Part shown: positions 41,228 to 51,819 of the stretch, in pieces
How the letters are laid out: the number at the start of each line of letters is the position of its first letter
Numbering within the stretch: the stretch's first letter is position 1
The notes under the pieces: model-generated
The model's database searches: none
Told to the model about the DNA's origin: nothing
Seen by the model: the letters and a program-made list of their open reading frames with translations, nothing else
Made by a program: the position numbers and the translations under genes
NCBI GenBank assembly: GCA_000149225.2
Contig: CM000691.1
Coordinates: 124,001 to 188,000, forward strand
Origin: Lachancea kluyveri NRRL Y-12651
Taxonomy: Eukaryota > Ascomycota > Saccharomycetes > Saccharomycetales > Saccharomycetaceae
Length of the DNA: 64,000 bases
Direction of reading: 5' to 3'

Positions 41228-43952
41228 ATGAGTGAGTTGACCGATCTTATAAAACAGCTACATAAGTATGTTGAGCAACACTCTATCGGGAAAATACCGA
41301 CGTTTGTCAGAAAACTACAATCTCTGGATTACTCTGGTGCGATTATCGATGACACCACAGTGGAATGGTTCAAGGATTTCGTGGATTTGGTGGAAAAACC
41401 AAGTATGGTGAAAAAACTAGCTACCTTGGACATAGCGGTTCAATTAGGGATTGAACTATCCAATAGGAACGTTGTTGATGACGCATTTTGGTATAAACTT
41501 TTAGTTAGTACAGACGCGTAAAATACCTTTAACAAAAGCACTTGACGGAAGCAGCTTAAAACAAAAAAAATTTTTTTTTACCACTAACACTGTTATCCTT
41601 CAGAATATAAAGTTTGCCAAAAGATTGGAACTCGATTCGCAATTTTTGGAGACACTTTTAGATAACGGGGTCGCCACCGGTCAGCCATACAGTTGGAAAT
41701 GCATCGCTTTATTGTTGAAAGTCTTCTACGAAGCCCCGCAATCCAAAGCGACTCTAACATCTCTACTAAAAGAAAAATATGGAATACAGTTGGGCTGTCT
41801 ACTTGATTCAGTAAACGATTTCCAACTCGCTAACTACCTACTGGAGCTTGTAACCAACCTTTTCCCGCGGAAATCCCTAGAAAACCCAGGTGTTATGGCA
41901 GCCCCAAAGCTATGGAATAATGAAACAAGAAACAATGACTTTTTCCAAGATTTAGAATATCCGTTTAGGGGTAGACATGGTGATGCTTCAGTAATAAATT
42001 TTACTTGGAATAAATTCGGACATTCTTTCTCTCAGCTAGCTGTTCTAGCAAAAGTCACATACTCCACGGGGACTAGTTCAAAACCAAGACCTTTATCAAA
42101 AAAACAGAAATGCTATATCCAAGTTATATACAACAAAATTTACCTATGGGATGGCGAGGGTTTGTTCTTAGAATTGAATCTTCGCAAGTTAGACGTATTC
42201 AAGGACTTGGAAAATTATTTGAATTTAAAACTAATCTCACCGTTCACTGAGGTAGTCTCTTCACCCCATCTGTCTTGGTTGATGGCGTTGAGGAAAGTTA
42301 AAACCTTTAATTTGGAATTTGAAGATACTTCGATGTGCAACATTCTGCTAGGTGCAGCTAGAATTCGCAAGGTAAGCCAGGTGCAAAATTTTATTCCATT
42401 GAACTTTGCATCCTCGTACGAAGATGATATAATTGAATCCTTGAACTCATTTGCACCTCAGCCAAGAACTCCGGTCGCCAACAAGCGAAAAAACGAGACA
42501 GAAGACCATACAGATTGCGGGAAAGTAGCACAACTTGAAATTGGACATCATGTCGATCTTTCTAAAAATTCACCGCGTAAAATTCATAAGGATCTTGCAA
42601 GCCAATTGGCTACGCCAGAAGCTTCTGATCCTAAAATCAACGAGGACGATTGGGATTTAAAACCATGTAGTGAAAAATATGACGAGAGCGTTTTATTCAA
42701 GAAAACTAAGGATTCTGATGTTACTCAAATGAATTACATGGATCTAGGTGGGGATGAACAATCTCCGCTTGTCTTGGCACAGAAAAGAAAGATGATCAGA
42801 GCCACATCGAGAACCTTGGAAATTTTACAACAGGATTTTGGCGGTGGAGATTTAAACTCTTCATCACAATCTTCAAACGAACACGGCTCCCAGGATGGCT
42901 TGGACACCAGTCTTACGAGGCTATCTTCTCTAGAAATTGAGAAGTTTGAGTCTTCCAAGAATCCAAAAAAACAGCAAAAAAAAAAGAAGGTAGTGAAAAA
43001 AAAATGCACGGAAAAGATCACTGAAGTCTTCAAGACCCCAGAAAAGGTAAGGAAATTCGAACCGCCTAAACCAAAGGCAATCAGTTCAATCAAAAAACGT
43101 GATATCTCTGCTCTGGAGGATATATTTGGCATCTCAAACAAGGCCGCTAAGAAACCGAAAAGACAGCAAAAATTGAATAATTACAGAGAGGTTGTTCAAA
43201 TAACGTCACAAGATAAGGGGAATAACACCCGAGATTTTGTTGATCCCGAGACTAAAGTTAAAGAGATAGAAACGAATGATGTCGGAGATAAAGCAAATAA
43301 GAAAGCTAAAGTTGGGAAAAAGGTTGCAGCCAAGGCAGAGGACAAGGCAAAAAACTGTCCTAAACATAAAAAGAGAAGTGCAGAAAAATCATCTGCGAAT
43401 ATGAAAAAGCCACTAGCAGAGGATACCAAGAAAATTACAAAGAGAACCTCTGGTGCAGCGGAAAGTACTGAACCAAAAATTATACCCTTGCCACCAGGCG
43501 GAAGTAATGAGATCAACGCACGTGGAAATGAGCCAGAGGTATGTAACGAACCATTATCAGAGCACATGCAACTTTCTGGTTCAAAACAGACCATTGCAGA
43601 ATCTACCAATTTGGACTCCACCACAGTAACCAATATGGCACTCCAGAATACTGACCCTGGTGCCGACCTTTTTGGTACCTCTTTCACGAACAAATTGCAG
43701 CAACAAATATTTACTTCCATTACAAGCTTTTCTAATGAATTGGCCAACAAGATATCCATCATAAATGAGGAAATGAACAAAAAAATTGTCCAGGAGCTGT
43801 CGATAAAATACCAAAAGATGTTTGAAGAATTGCAGATTAATTTTCAAAATGACGTTGCTCAAATGTCACAGTTTGTCGGTGACATTAAAGATTTGCTACA
43901 TTTACCCGAGGAAAAATTAGTGGAAGTGATAAGGAACAAGGAGTTTCGTTGA
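41228..43952 (+). CDS. RED1: Meiotic chromosome axis protein Red1 (probably two exons)
   Basis: Red1 builds the meiotic axis with Hop1 and Mek1. The frame from ATG 41228 stops at 41519 after 97 codons (an ARM-like helical start, VRKLQSLDYSGAIIDDTT). A 783-codon frame from about 41604 in another phase carries the rest, with no good ATG at its start. Joining 41228-41503 to 41604-43952 gives about 874 aa (827 in S. cerevisiae) and continuous helical sequence (WYKLL then NIKFAKRLEL). The middle is disordered and Lys-rich; the C-terminus is a coiled coil (about 790-870, ISIINEEMNKKIVQEL), as in Red1. Synteny: TMA7, RED1, RPS28 as YLR262C-A to YLR264W. Exon ends are predicted, not proven. Confidence 0.85.
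41504..41603 (+). other. Predicted RED1 intron (100 nt)
   Basis: The 5' splice site would be GTTAGT (41504), not the usual GTATGT. A branch site CACTAAC lies at 41582-41588, after a T9 tract, and the first AG after it is CAG at 41601-41603, 16 nt from the branch A. Both exons stay in phase 0. ATACCTTT at 41523-41530 is one base from the Mer1 enhancer AYACCCUY. An alternative start such as GTAAAA at 41518 gives a wrong phase with this CAG. Retention would give a 97-aa product. Confidence 0.65.
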
Positions 43953-44615
43953 TTTACCGTATATAAATGTTTTTATGGCTGCGAAATAGTGCTTAGAAAT
44001 AAAGAAACCAGACCCTTTTGAAATTTGCAGTAAATAAGAACCATAGGCTCTGAAAACGTCTGTTTCATGCTTTTGCACTTACCCAATTACACGCATTCAC
44101 ACAGAAACAGGGCCAAGATTAACAGCTTAAAGCCATGCGTAAAGTCCTCAGTGCCATTTGCTGGACATTTCTCAAGTAGCTAGCCACATTTATGAACCAC
44201 GGCGTCCATTGAAGCAGTGATCCAGCAAAGTCACAACACAAATGTACACATGTATATCGTGAAATCTGTATCAGGAACCATTGTATGTAGGGTATGAGGA
44301 ATGAAGTATTTAGTCTTGACAAACCTAGAGCCTCTGGCTAAAAAACGTCTAAGGAACAGTATGCTGACAGCGTCCGTGTTATTTTGAAGGTGTATGGGTT
44401 AATACGCTATATACACGGATTCTTCAAAACTCGCTGTTACCCTGCTCTGATCGTATCAAGGTCTCACGCACAAAATTTTTTTCGTCTCATCTTCCAAGCG
44501 GCGCCGGTGGACGGTGAGTGCTAGACTTGAAAAATTTTCTCTTTTGCTTTATTACTTTCACTCTTTTCAACTCCTCCTTCCTTTTGAAAAGAAGACCACA
44601 GGAAAACAGATCAAA
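43953..44615. other. RED1-RPS28 intergenic region
   Basis: 663 bp; RED1 3' flank, then RPS28 promoter with a Rap1-type site at 44391-44400. No other gene seen. Confidence 0.5.
44391..44400 (-). promoter_or_regulatory. Rap1-type site upstream of RPS28
   Basis: TGTATGGGTT reads AACCCATACA on the other strand, close to the Rap1 core ACACCCATACATT. It lies 216 bp upstream of the RPS28 ATG, typical of yeast ribosomal protein promoters, and T-rich sequence follows. Confidence 0.6.
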
Positions 44616-45025
44616 ATGGTACGTTTATCTACCTGCTATTAATTTTAAATGACGGCTAGCAATGAGAATTGAGTGTCCTTCTTCACAACGGCGTGTGTTC
44701 GTTAGTGCTCTGAGCACAAAGTTGAGAGGCTCTGCAGATCGACAACGAAATCTCCGCTGCCACAATTTAATCGATTAGGTGTCAAAGCTCTTCTTTTCCT
44801 TCTTTTACTAACATTCACCAATAGGACTCCAAAACCCCAGTTACTCTAGCCAAAGTCATCAAAGTTTTAGGCCGTACCGGTTCTCGTGGTGGTGTCACTC
44901 AAGTCCGTGTTGAATTTTTGGACGACACTTCCCGTACCATCGTCAGAAACGTCAAGGGTCCAGTCAGAGAAAACGACATTTTGGTCTTGATGGAATCCGA
45001 ACGTGAAGCCCGTCGTTTGAGATAA
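44616..45025 (+). CDS. RPS28: Ribosomal protein eS28 (two exons)
   Basis: A 67-aa small-subunit protein of the head region (eS28). Exon 1 is only the ATG codon (44616-44618). An intron of 206 nt (44619-44824) has 5' GTACGT, branch TACTAAC at 44806-44812 and 3' AATAG. Exon 2 (44825-45025) reads [19 protein letters not shown]... to ERSEAR-type end EREARRLR and differs from the S. cerevisiae protein at only a few residues. Without splicing, exon 2 lacks an ATG. Strong codon bias. It is the single gene for the RPS28A/RPS28B pair (YOR167C, YLR264W). Confidence 0.96.
44619..44824 (+). other. RPS28 intron after the start codon
   Basis: 206 nt, GTACGT at the 5' end, perfect TACTAAC branch box 12 nt before the 3' AG, and a T/C-rich stretch between 44789 and 44806. 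It separates codon 1 from codon 2. Confidence 0.92.
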
Positions 45026-47314
45026 ACAGACTATTCCAATCACATTGTGTTAGCATGCTATTTTTATCATTTTAATCCAAGAATTGTGTTTGAAATTTCA
45101 ACTGTTTTATTTTTCCATTGGGTCAGACCAATATCCATCTACTGCTACTGAAGAGAGAATTTGCGAGAGAAAGAAAGATTGCAACTAGCAATTTGAATCC
45201 GAGGTGTCTAAAAAACTCCATGGATCCTGGTTTTTTTGCTGATTGAGAAAAGAGTGAATCCCTCCATGATATTGTATTTGAAGAAACGAAAGGAGTGATT
45301 GAAGTCATTTTTTTCTACTGGTTTCTACGAATTTCAATAGAAGAGGTAATCTTTTTACCAGGGTTAGTTGTCAAGGCTGGATGTGTTTTATGTGTCAAAG
45401 AAGATAAATGTTGGTTCTTTTTTCCTTTCACTCAATAAATCTCCCTTTTTAGTCTATATAATATTAAAAAAATGTTTTACTATTATTACTTCAACTCGTT
45501 TACGTGACTGTTATGCGTCGTTAATGCCTATGGTTCCTCTCAACCAGGTTCGATTTCAAGACTCAGCAGTCAAATAAAGCACACACATATGGTGTGGTGT
45601 ACCGATGTTAATATGCTAAACGCACCAATGTGAAATAAACCCATAAACCACATAAAATATAAAAAAGATACCTGTGAGTCGGTCCATGAACAAAAGTGGT
45701 TACGTCTAAAAAGTGATACACGTATCAAAGCCCTAATAGCTATCAAAGCCCTATGTATACAGAACACGCTACTCGTAAACAATGAGGATATGGCAGGGAT
45801 GCTGGTTAGCATTTTCGTACGGCAATACGTTGCTTATGTAAAGTGGACTTGCAGAGATCGGGCAGAAGTGACGCAGGGGTCAAGTGCTTAGCTAAAGATC
45901 GCTAGAACTGCACTAAAAGTTACAGAAGGAAATTGTTTACTTATTCAAAACCGGTTTATCAATTTTAACTTGCTGATAGTTTGTAGTTTTTTATGGACTA
46001 CTTCCATCAGGTGTCAGGCGAGGCTACTCTTACTGAAATATTGTAAATATCTGGTGAATCCTGGGTGCATCAAAATGACAAGTCCCCAGACTTCATAAAG
46101 CTTCGTTAATTTGGCACACATTAATATTTAAAAAAAGAAAAACAATAATTTTTTATTTTGTCCAGTTATATTGCATTTGCGCGTTCATACTATATGCCCG
46201 CAAGGCGTATAGGAACCCCACCTGCTTAATAGTAGCTAACTTCCATTAGTAAGAAATCAAGCCTTCCAGTTGTAAAGTAGTAGGTAGTCGAATAAAGGAC
46301 ATATTGAAGTATAAATTAAAATTCAGACACAGTCTACACTAGAAATAAAAGTATTTCGTACAATTAGGCTTTAAGAAGCTTTTCGAATTTTCACTGAAAG
46401 TTATCAGATCCTAAAGTCTCGTAGCTGTATCGCAGTTACATTCTAGTGAAATATGCAACGTATATCGTCAAGGGTTAAGGAAAGTTTTAATGAACAAAAT
46501 GTAGAAACGACCCAAATATTCGGCAGCAAAGTATCGAGGGCCATAACAGAACAAAGCTATCTCATTCTTGTCTTATACTTCCTGAGGACTTTAGAATGGA
46601 ATAAAAGACATTCCAAGGACAACGAATCACAGGCCTAGGTTTGAGCCTTTACCCGATAAGTTAATACCTGGTACAAACTTTGTTCCTTTGAATGTCGTGT
46701 GAGGACCACTAGTTGCGTATACTATGTCTACAAGCAATAAGTCACGTGCACATCAAGGGTTTTACAACATGATCTATGCCAACTACCAGACGGAAAGCGT
46801 GTAATTACATCGTGTATAATACACGAAGATAGAACCAAAACTGGTAATGAAAATTTTAGTCCCCGGCAAGGCTTTCGTACACGAAAAAGCCGTTGAATTT
46901 ATCTTCTTCGAAAGACTTGAATCGAAACCAGCGCTCTAACCTCAAAACCACGTGATGGTTGGGAAGCTTTGGCTATCCCGGTTTTTATCGAGTTAATAAC
47001 AGATATCGAATTAACCGGGCACAAATATACACGCACACTGGGCACTTTTGAGTAAATAATCTTTATCAAACACACATGTTCACTCAAAGTTGAAGAGTAC
47101 TAAATGAAACTTCAATGAATAAAATAACAGAAAGAGAAACATCATACGCTGCTTCTTAAGATAAACTACTAAAAATGGATAAAATCTACGTCAAGCAACA
47201 TAAGCTCTTCTAAGAGTTTGCCAAATACATGAACATGGAACTCAATAGGTTTCGAACATAGTTATACAAGGTAAAAATACTCAGGTAAGGTACCTCCATC
47301 CAAAAAACACACAA
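45026..47314. other. Gene-poor region at synteny break (RPS28/HSE1)
   Basis: 2.3 kb with no gene that I can support. Small frames (69 codons at 45368, 80 at 45570 reverse, 61 at 46453) show no family resemblance. Two CACGTG boxes (46743, 46950) occur, but no adjoining AT-rich CDEII and no TTTCCGAA, so this does not look like a centromere. An inverted CCCGGTT/AACCGGG pair lies at 46977-47019. Confidence 0.5.
46977..47019 (+). repeat. Imperfect palindrome in break region
   Basis: Arms CCCGGTT (46977-46983) and AACCGGG (47013-47019) enclose a 29-bp spacer that contains ATCGAGTTAA and ATCGAATTAA, a near direct repeat. Unknown role; CGG half-sites in inverted order could bind a Zn2Cys6 factor. 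Confidence 0.45.
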
Positions 47315-48850
47315 TCATATTCCGGTATTTTGCGTGCTCATGGGGTATGGTACATTGTATCCATTTTGCCGATATTGCCCGTTAGTGTATGCTTGTTGTG
47401 ACTGCTGTGGCTGATTAGTAGAGAGGGGCGCCTGATAACCATTTTCGTACGAAGTTCTCTGATAAGTTTGCTGTTGCTGTTGCTGTTGCCGCTGTTGCCG
47501 CTGTAATTGTTGGGAAGGGTTTGGACCGCCTAGTGAGTGATTCTGTCCCGATAGCTGAGATTGGAATTGTGGTGGTATCTGTTGACCAAACTGCGGTGAC
47601 GCTTGTCGACCGAGCTGTGGTGGCATCTGTTGACCGAACTGTGGTGGCACTTGCTGCGGAAATTGAGGCTGAACTTGCGAAGGCACGGGAGAAGTATAAG
47701 CATTTGCAGCGCCATCTAACAACTGGTTGTAGGTTATTTCAGCATTTGCAAGAATTTGGCGCAACGAAGTCAAATCCTCCTTCTTCTGAGCATATTTCCC
47801 GATCATCTTAGTAATTTGGGGCCTTAATGGAGTAACGCTACTATACAAGTCATTCACTTGTTGCTCTTGCGTTATGTCACTATCTATGCCTGGAGTTTTT
47901 AAAGTTTGCTGTAATCTATCAACTTTGTCTTTTTGACCAAAGACAAGATCTTCCTGCTGCTTCTCCCTTTCAAGTTCCTCTTTAGTAGGCTCAGTAATTG
48001 GTGTAACGTAGTTCAACGGGAAAATACCGACTCTTCCACGTATATTACCCCTCCACCAGTCTCGGTACACTTGTTCCACTACTGTTATGACATCACCTTT
48101 TTTGAAGGACAACTCATCAGATTCTGTAGCTGTCAAATCATACATTGCCCTGACCCTCTTGATTACAGTTTGTGCAGGTGCAGGTGTAGGTGCAGGTTCT
48201 GAAGTGGGTACAAAAGAAGCTAGGACGCCATAGGATGTCTGTTGGTTCTGTTGGACCGGAACAGCAGAGGTAGAATTAGAAGCATTCACAGAAGCGGCTG
48301 GTTGTTTCTGTTGTTGATATTCTGCTAAGGACAATTTCAACGCTTCTTCCAGTTCCTTTTCCTCTTTCAGCTTGGCATCATTACTCATCTCCTTCTTTTT
48401 TGGAATATTTGGTTGCTGCGACAAATGGGGGGCTTTGGACCTGACCTTTTTGTGCAAGTCTTGCATTGCTTTCAAGGACGGATCATCTCTGAATGAATCC
48501 GCAAGCTGTTTGACCACTTTGGCTATCTCACTTTTAACAGTAGCATGGACCGTCCTGCTTTCCACTAAACTAAACAGTACCCCTGTGAAATGTTTTGAGC
48601 TAATCAGTTGTTTCAACCTTGAGCCGCAGTTCTCTGCCAAAGAGACAACTAGAGATAAAGTTCTCAAGACAACGTTCGCATCTTGCTGGGATAATCTTTC
48701 TTCAATTACTTCCATGGCATACTCCCCGCCATCTTCAGGATCTTCCTTCACTAGATCGCATACATCTATAATGTACTGCCAATTATCAGACCTCAACTTT
48801 GCATCTGTGGCTTTCAGTATCGCTGCTCTAATTTTGTGATTAGAAACCAT
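47315..48850 (-). CDS. HSE1: ESCRT-0 subunit Hse1 (VHS-UIM-SH3)
   Basis: A 511-aa endosomal protein that with Vps27 forms ESCRT-0 and binds ubiquitinated cargo. Domains: VHS (about 1-145, KIRAAILKATDAKLRSDNWQYIIDVCDLV), UIM (about 163-180, LEEALKLSLAEYQ), SH3 (about 228-286, VRAMYDLTATESDELSFKKGDVI, GIFPLNYV), a GAT-like helical part (TPGIDSDITQEQQVNDLYSSV), and a Pro/Gln-rich end with ~8-residue repeats PPQFGQQM and a Gln run. It is longer than the ~452-aa S. cerevisiae protein because of that tail. Strand matches YHL002W. Confidence 0.96.
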   Translation of the reverse strand: MVSNHKIRAAILKATDAKLRSDNWQYIIDVCDLVKEDPEDGGEYAMEVIEERLSQQDANVVLRTLSLVVSLAENCGSRLKQLISSKHFTGVLFSLVESRTVHATVKSEIAKVVKQLADSFRDDPSLKAMQDLHKKVRSKAPHLSQQPNIPKKKEMSNDAKLKEEKELEEALKLSLAEYQQQKQPAASVNASNSTSAVPVQQNQQTSYGVLASFVPTSEPAPTPAPAQTVIKRVRAMYDLTATESDELSFKKGDVITVVEQVYRDWWRGNIRGRVGIFPLNYVTPITEPTKEELEREKQQEDLVFGQKDKVDRLQQTLKTPGIDSDITQEQQVNDLYSSVTPLRPQITKMIGKYAQKKEDLTSLRQILANAEITYNQLLDGAANAYTSPVPSQVQPQFPQQVPPQFGQQMPPQLGRQASPQFGQQIPPQFQSQLSGQNHSLGGPNPSQQLQRQQRQQQQQQQTYQRTSYENGYQAPLSTNQPQQSQQAYTNGQYRQNGYNVPYPMSTQNTGI

Positions 48851-49148
48851 TTCTATCTTTACTAAACAGATGATCGTGGTACAAGCTGCTTCATAATAGT
48901 TGTCTTGTCGAATTTAAGCCCCTGTAAGCCAATATACAGCTATCATTATGTACGCAATCACATGACATGCCTTTGAAGGAAAAATTTCGACATCACCAAA
49001 CGCGAGCGGAAGCTCTCAACCTGCGTAAAACATTCACTCTCCTTTTCTTTTCATCTTCTTTCTTTCTTTCTTTCTTGCCCCTTTCCCCTTTGTTAAGCCA
49101 TTGCATTATAACGTAACCCCTTTCCGATACGTGAAAACTGAAACAATT

Positions 49149-50378
49149 ATGACATCCCGTCTAAAAGCTCCCGAACAGACAAGAAAGAGACGAACCTCTT
49201 CCGTTGGAAATATCAACCTAGGTGACACAACTGTCCCCGGTTTGGCGACAATGTCAGAAACCAAGGAATCCAAACAGGCTGCAAAGGTCCGTATGAGGGC
49301 ATTATCCGAGTCCTCCCACAAGGACAAGGACCTGCTCAAGAAATTCTTTTTATCATATAGGGAGATGAGCTATCGTCATACCTGGCTAACCCCTTTAATT
49401 ATCCTGGTTATTGTGTTTGGTGCTTATTTAACATCTGGTAACAGAACTGCCTCTAACCCGCTACACATGTTTGTTGCCATTTCATACCAAGTCGGAGATA
49501 CCAGGATGTATGGCAAGGGTGTCAAAGACTTGTGTTTTGTATTTTTCTACATGATATTTTTCACTTTCCTACGCGAATTCCTAATGGAGCTATTGTTACG
49601 CCCATTGTCCATCAAGTTGGGTATCACTAAAGAGCATAAAATTAGGAGAATGATGGAACAGGCTTATTCTATTATTTACTATGGGATTTCGGGCCCATTC
49701 GGCTTGTACATCATGTACCAGACAGACTTGTGGCTTTTTGCTACCGCTCCCATGTACAAGACATACCCTGATATGACCAATGAATATTTATACAAGATTT
49801 TCTATTTAGGCCAAGCCTCGTTTTGGACACAACAAGCCTGTGTCTTAGTTCTGCAATTGGAAAAACCAAGAAAAGATTTCAAAGAATTGGTATTTCATCA
49901 CATCATCACTTTGGCATTGATTTGGCTTTCTTACGTTTTCCACTTCACCAAAATGGGATTGGCCGTGTACATTACCATGGACGTTTCCGATTTCTTCTTG
50001 GCCTTATCCAAAACTTTCAATTACCTAGATTCCACTTTAACCGCACCTTTCTTTTTTCTTTTTGTCGTTTCCTGGATCTATTTACGCCATTATGTTAACA
50101 TAAAAATTTTATGGTCTGTTTTGACCGAATTCCGTACTGTCGGCGACTATACCTTGAACTTTGCTACACAACAATACAAATGCTGGATCTCCCAACCGAT
50201 TGTATTTGCTCTAATTTTTGCCCTCCAGCTAGTCAACTTGTATTGGTTTTTCTTAATCTTAAGAATTTTATACCGTCTCGTGTTTAAAGGTATTCAGAAA
50301 GATGAAAGAAGTGACAGCGAATCTGAAGAATATGAAAAGGAAGAAGAAGAAGAAGAAGAAGGAAAAAAACTCCAGTAA
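49149..50378 (+). CDS. LAG1: Ceramide synthase catalytic subunit (Lag1/Lac1)
   Basis: A 409-aa multi-pass ER enzyme that joins very-long-chain acyl-CoA to sphingoid bases to make (dihydro/phyto)ceramide, with Lip1. From the ATG 49149 ([27 protein letters not shown]), since the longer frame starts at TTG. The TLC domain (about 170-380) has the Lag1 motif with His-His near 247-248 ([10 protein letters not shown]) and [25 protein letters not shown]. The end is acidic ([20 protein letters not shown]), with CK2-type sites. It is the single gene for LAG1/LAC1 (YHL003C, YKL008C). Its product makes ceramide while Lcb5 in this window phosphorylates the same long-chain bases. Confidence 0.96.
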   Translation: MTSRLKAPEQTRKRRTSSVGNINLGDTTVPGLATMSETKESKQAAKVRMRALSESSHKDKDLLKKFFLSYREMSYRHTWLTPLIILVIVFGAYLTSGNRTASNPLHMFVAISYQVGDTRMYGKGVKDLCFVFFYMIFFTFLREFLMELLLRPLSIKLGITKEHKIRRMMEQAYSIIYYGISGPFGLYIMYQTDLWLFATAPMYKTYPDMTNEYLYKIFYLGQASFWTQQACVLVLQLEKPRKDFKELVFHHIITLALIWLSYVFHFTKMGLAVYITMDVSDFFLALSKTFNYLDSTLTAPFFFLFVVSWIYLRHYVNIKILWSVLTEFRTVGDYTLNFATQQYKCWISQPIVFALIFALQLVNLYWFFLILRILYRLVFKGIQKDERSDSESEEYEKEEEEEEEGKKLQ

Positions 50379-50462
50379 TTGCTTTTCCTATGTATCCACT
50401 TACTACACAGCATATTTGTAGCACAATGTATGGAGATAGAACACCTTTGGGCGGAATGTAAG

Positions 50463-50808
50463 TGTTGGAGTATTAATCAACTATCATCTATCGGCTAGTA
50501 TTCATATTATTAGTATATTATCACACATAATGTAATATGATGACATGAAGAATGAGAAGCAGTCATCAGATTTAGCGGAAGCTGAAACGCAAGGATTGAT
50601 AATGTAATAAGATAATGTAATAAGATAATGAACGAAAACATATAAAATGAAGGAAGAAGTGAGAATATTTGTACACAGAATTATCGACTCTTCTTTCTGG
50701 ATTCTTAGAAAGACGAGAAAGACTTCTGGTATACCCTGTACGCTAAATATTATAGCCTTAACCGAAAATGGGAACCCAACAATTATCTCAATATCCACCT
50801 TATTCGCA
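50463..50808 (+). mobile_element. Solo LTR, Ty1/Ty2 delta type (LTR-B)
   Basis: A 346-bp element, TGTTGGAGTA to TTCGCA, sharing with LTR-A the blocks ATTAGTATATTATCA, GCGGAAGCTGAAACGCAAGG and CTTCTGGTATACCC, a CATATAAAATG box, and a Gag-start-like tail (MGTQQLSQYPPYSQ from ATG 50767). About 12 bp (AATAAGATAATGT) are duplicated inside. The flanks GTAAG (50458-50462) and GTAGG (50809-50813) differ in one base, so a 5-bp target duplication is likely. It lies 84 bp after LAG1; no tRNA gene is visible nearby. Confidence 0.85.
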
Positions 50809-51819
50809 GTAGGTAATATGAATATTTTGCGTGGAACAAACGTCTTACATGGAACACATCTGAGTAGAGACAATAGTGCCTATAACATATAATCTAGACC
50901 TGCTTCGCTGCAAACGTTTCACACATGCATACAGGGTTATGTTAAAATATATGCTTTGCGTGTTGAAGTGACTGTACTTGATACAGGCGTCATGCTTTTT
51001 CACACATACAAGAGGTCAAGGAATTCAAGATATGGCAGCGTGCTCTAGTGGGGTCAAGAATTTAAATTTGGAATATTCAACAGTATTAACCGAAAATCTT
51101 TTCACTAGAAGAAAAGATGGAAGCAATAAATGTTGGGCATCATGGAAAGTTGTTGACACAGCAGTTTGAACTGTCAACATCTTAGACGTTGCTTTGACAA
51201 ATTAATTACGCACGTAGAGAATGAACTGGAGAATTGGGATAAAACTTGCACATATAAAATAGTGCCATTTGGCACTTTCAAGGTCGTGACATTTTATTTC
51301 CGTAGTTTTTCATGCTTTTTTTTTATTAAAGTCGATATTGTTGCAGACGCGTGTTTGTCCGCGTCGATATACTTACGAGAAATTAATGATTGTAGTCTCA
51401 ACATTATCTCCTCTGTTTTTTCGTAAAAAACCATTCGAATCGTTAGTAGTTCATGTGTTATATGATGTCTTGGGTGCGCAAACTCACAGATCTCATTTTG
51501 ATGGAAAATCTTTGAAAAAAGTATCAACTTCCTGCATATTTTTTAATACGAATTCTTTAGGGGTCGTTGACTTCTGAGTCAAAATAAGGTATTGTTAAGG
51601 ATCCTCTTTGAGATCAAAGCAGGAATAATGTATTGGAAAACAGAAGTGAAATGAGAAAAATGAGGGCCCTCAACTCTTGAAATTTAATCAAATCATAGGC
51701 GCAAATTTTCGTGTAGCACAAATATAAGAAAAATTGAGTACCTTAATCGTGCAGGAGTGTTCTTTCATACACACGGTAGTAGCATGATATTTTTATATAC
51801 AAGAGATTGTTAAAATACG
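50809..51819. other. Spacer between LTR-B and MRP4
   Basis: 1.0 kb with only short frames (up to 86 codons) that match no family I know; possible relics. The right side is MRP4 3' flank. Confidence 0.5.

Noticed and set aside
41491-41518. GTATAA (41491) or GTAAAA (41518) as the RED1 5' splice site
   Set aside because: With the CAG at 41603 both put the downstream exon in the wrong phase or give a stop; only GTTAGT at 41504 keeps frame.
43196-43780. 194-codon antisense frame within RED1
   Set aside because: Hydrophobic shadow of a Lys-rich region; no family resemblance.
46899-46960. tRNA-like fragment GAATCGAAACCAGCGCTCTAACC
   Set aside because: Only a loose resemblance to T-arm and D-arm pieces; no cloverleaf can be formed.
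48372-48839. 155-codon antisense frame in HSE1
   Set aside because: Antisense to the VHS domain; no independent evidence.
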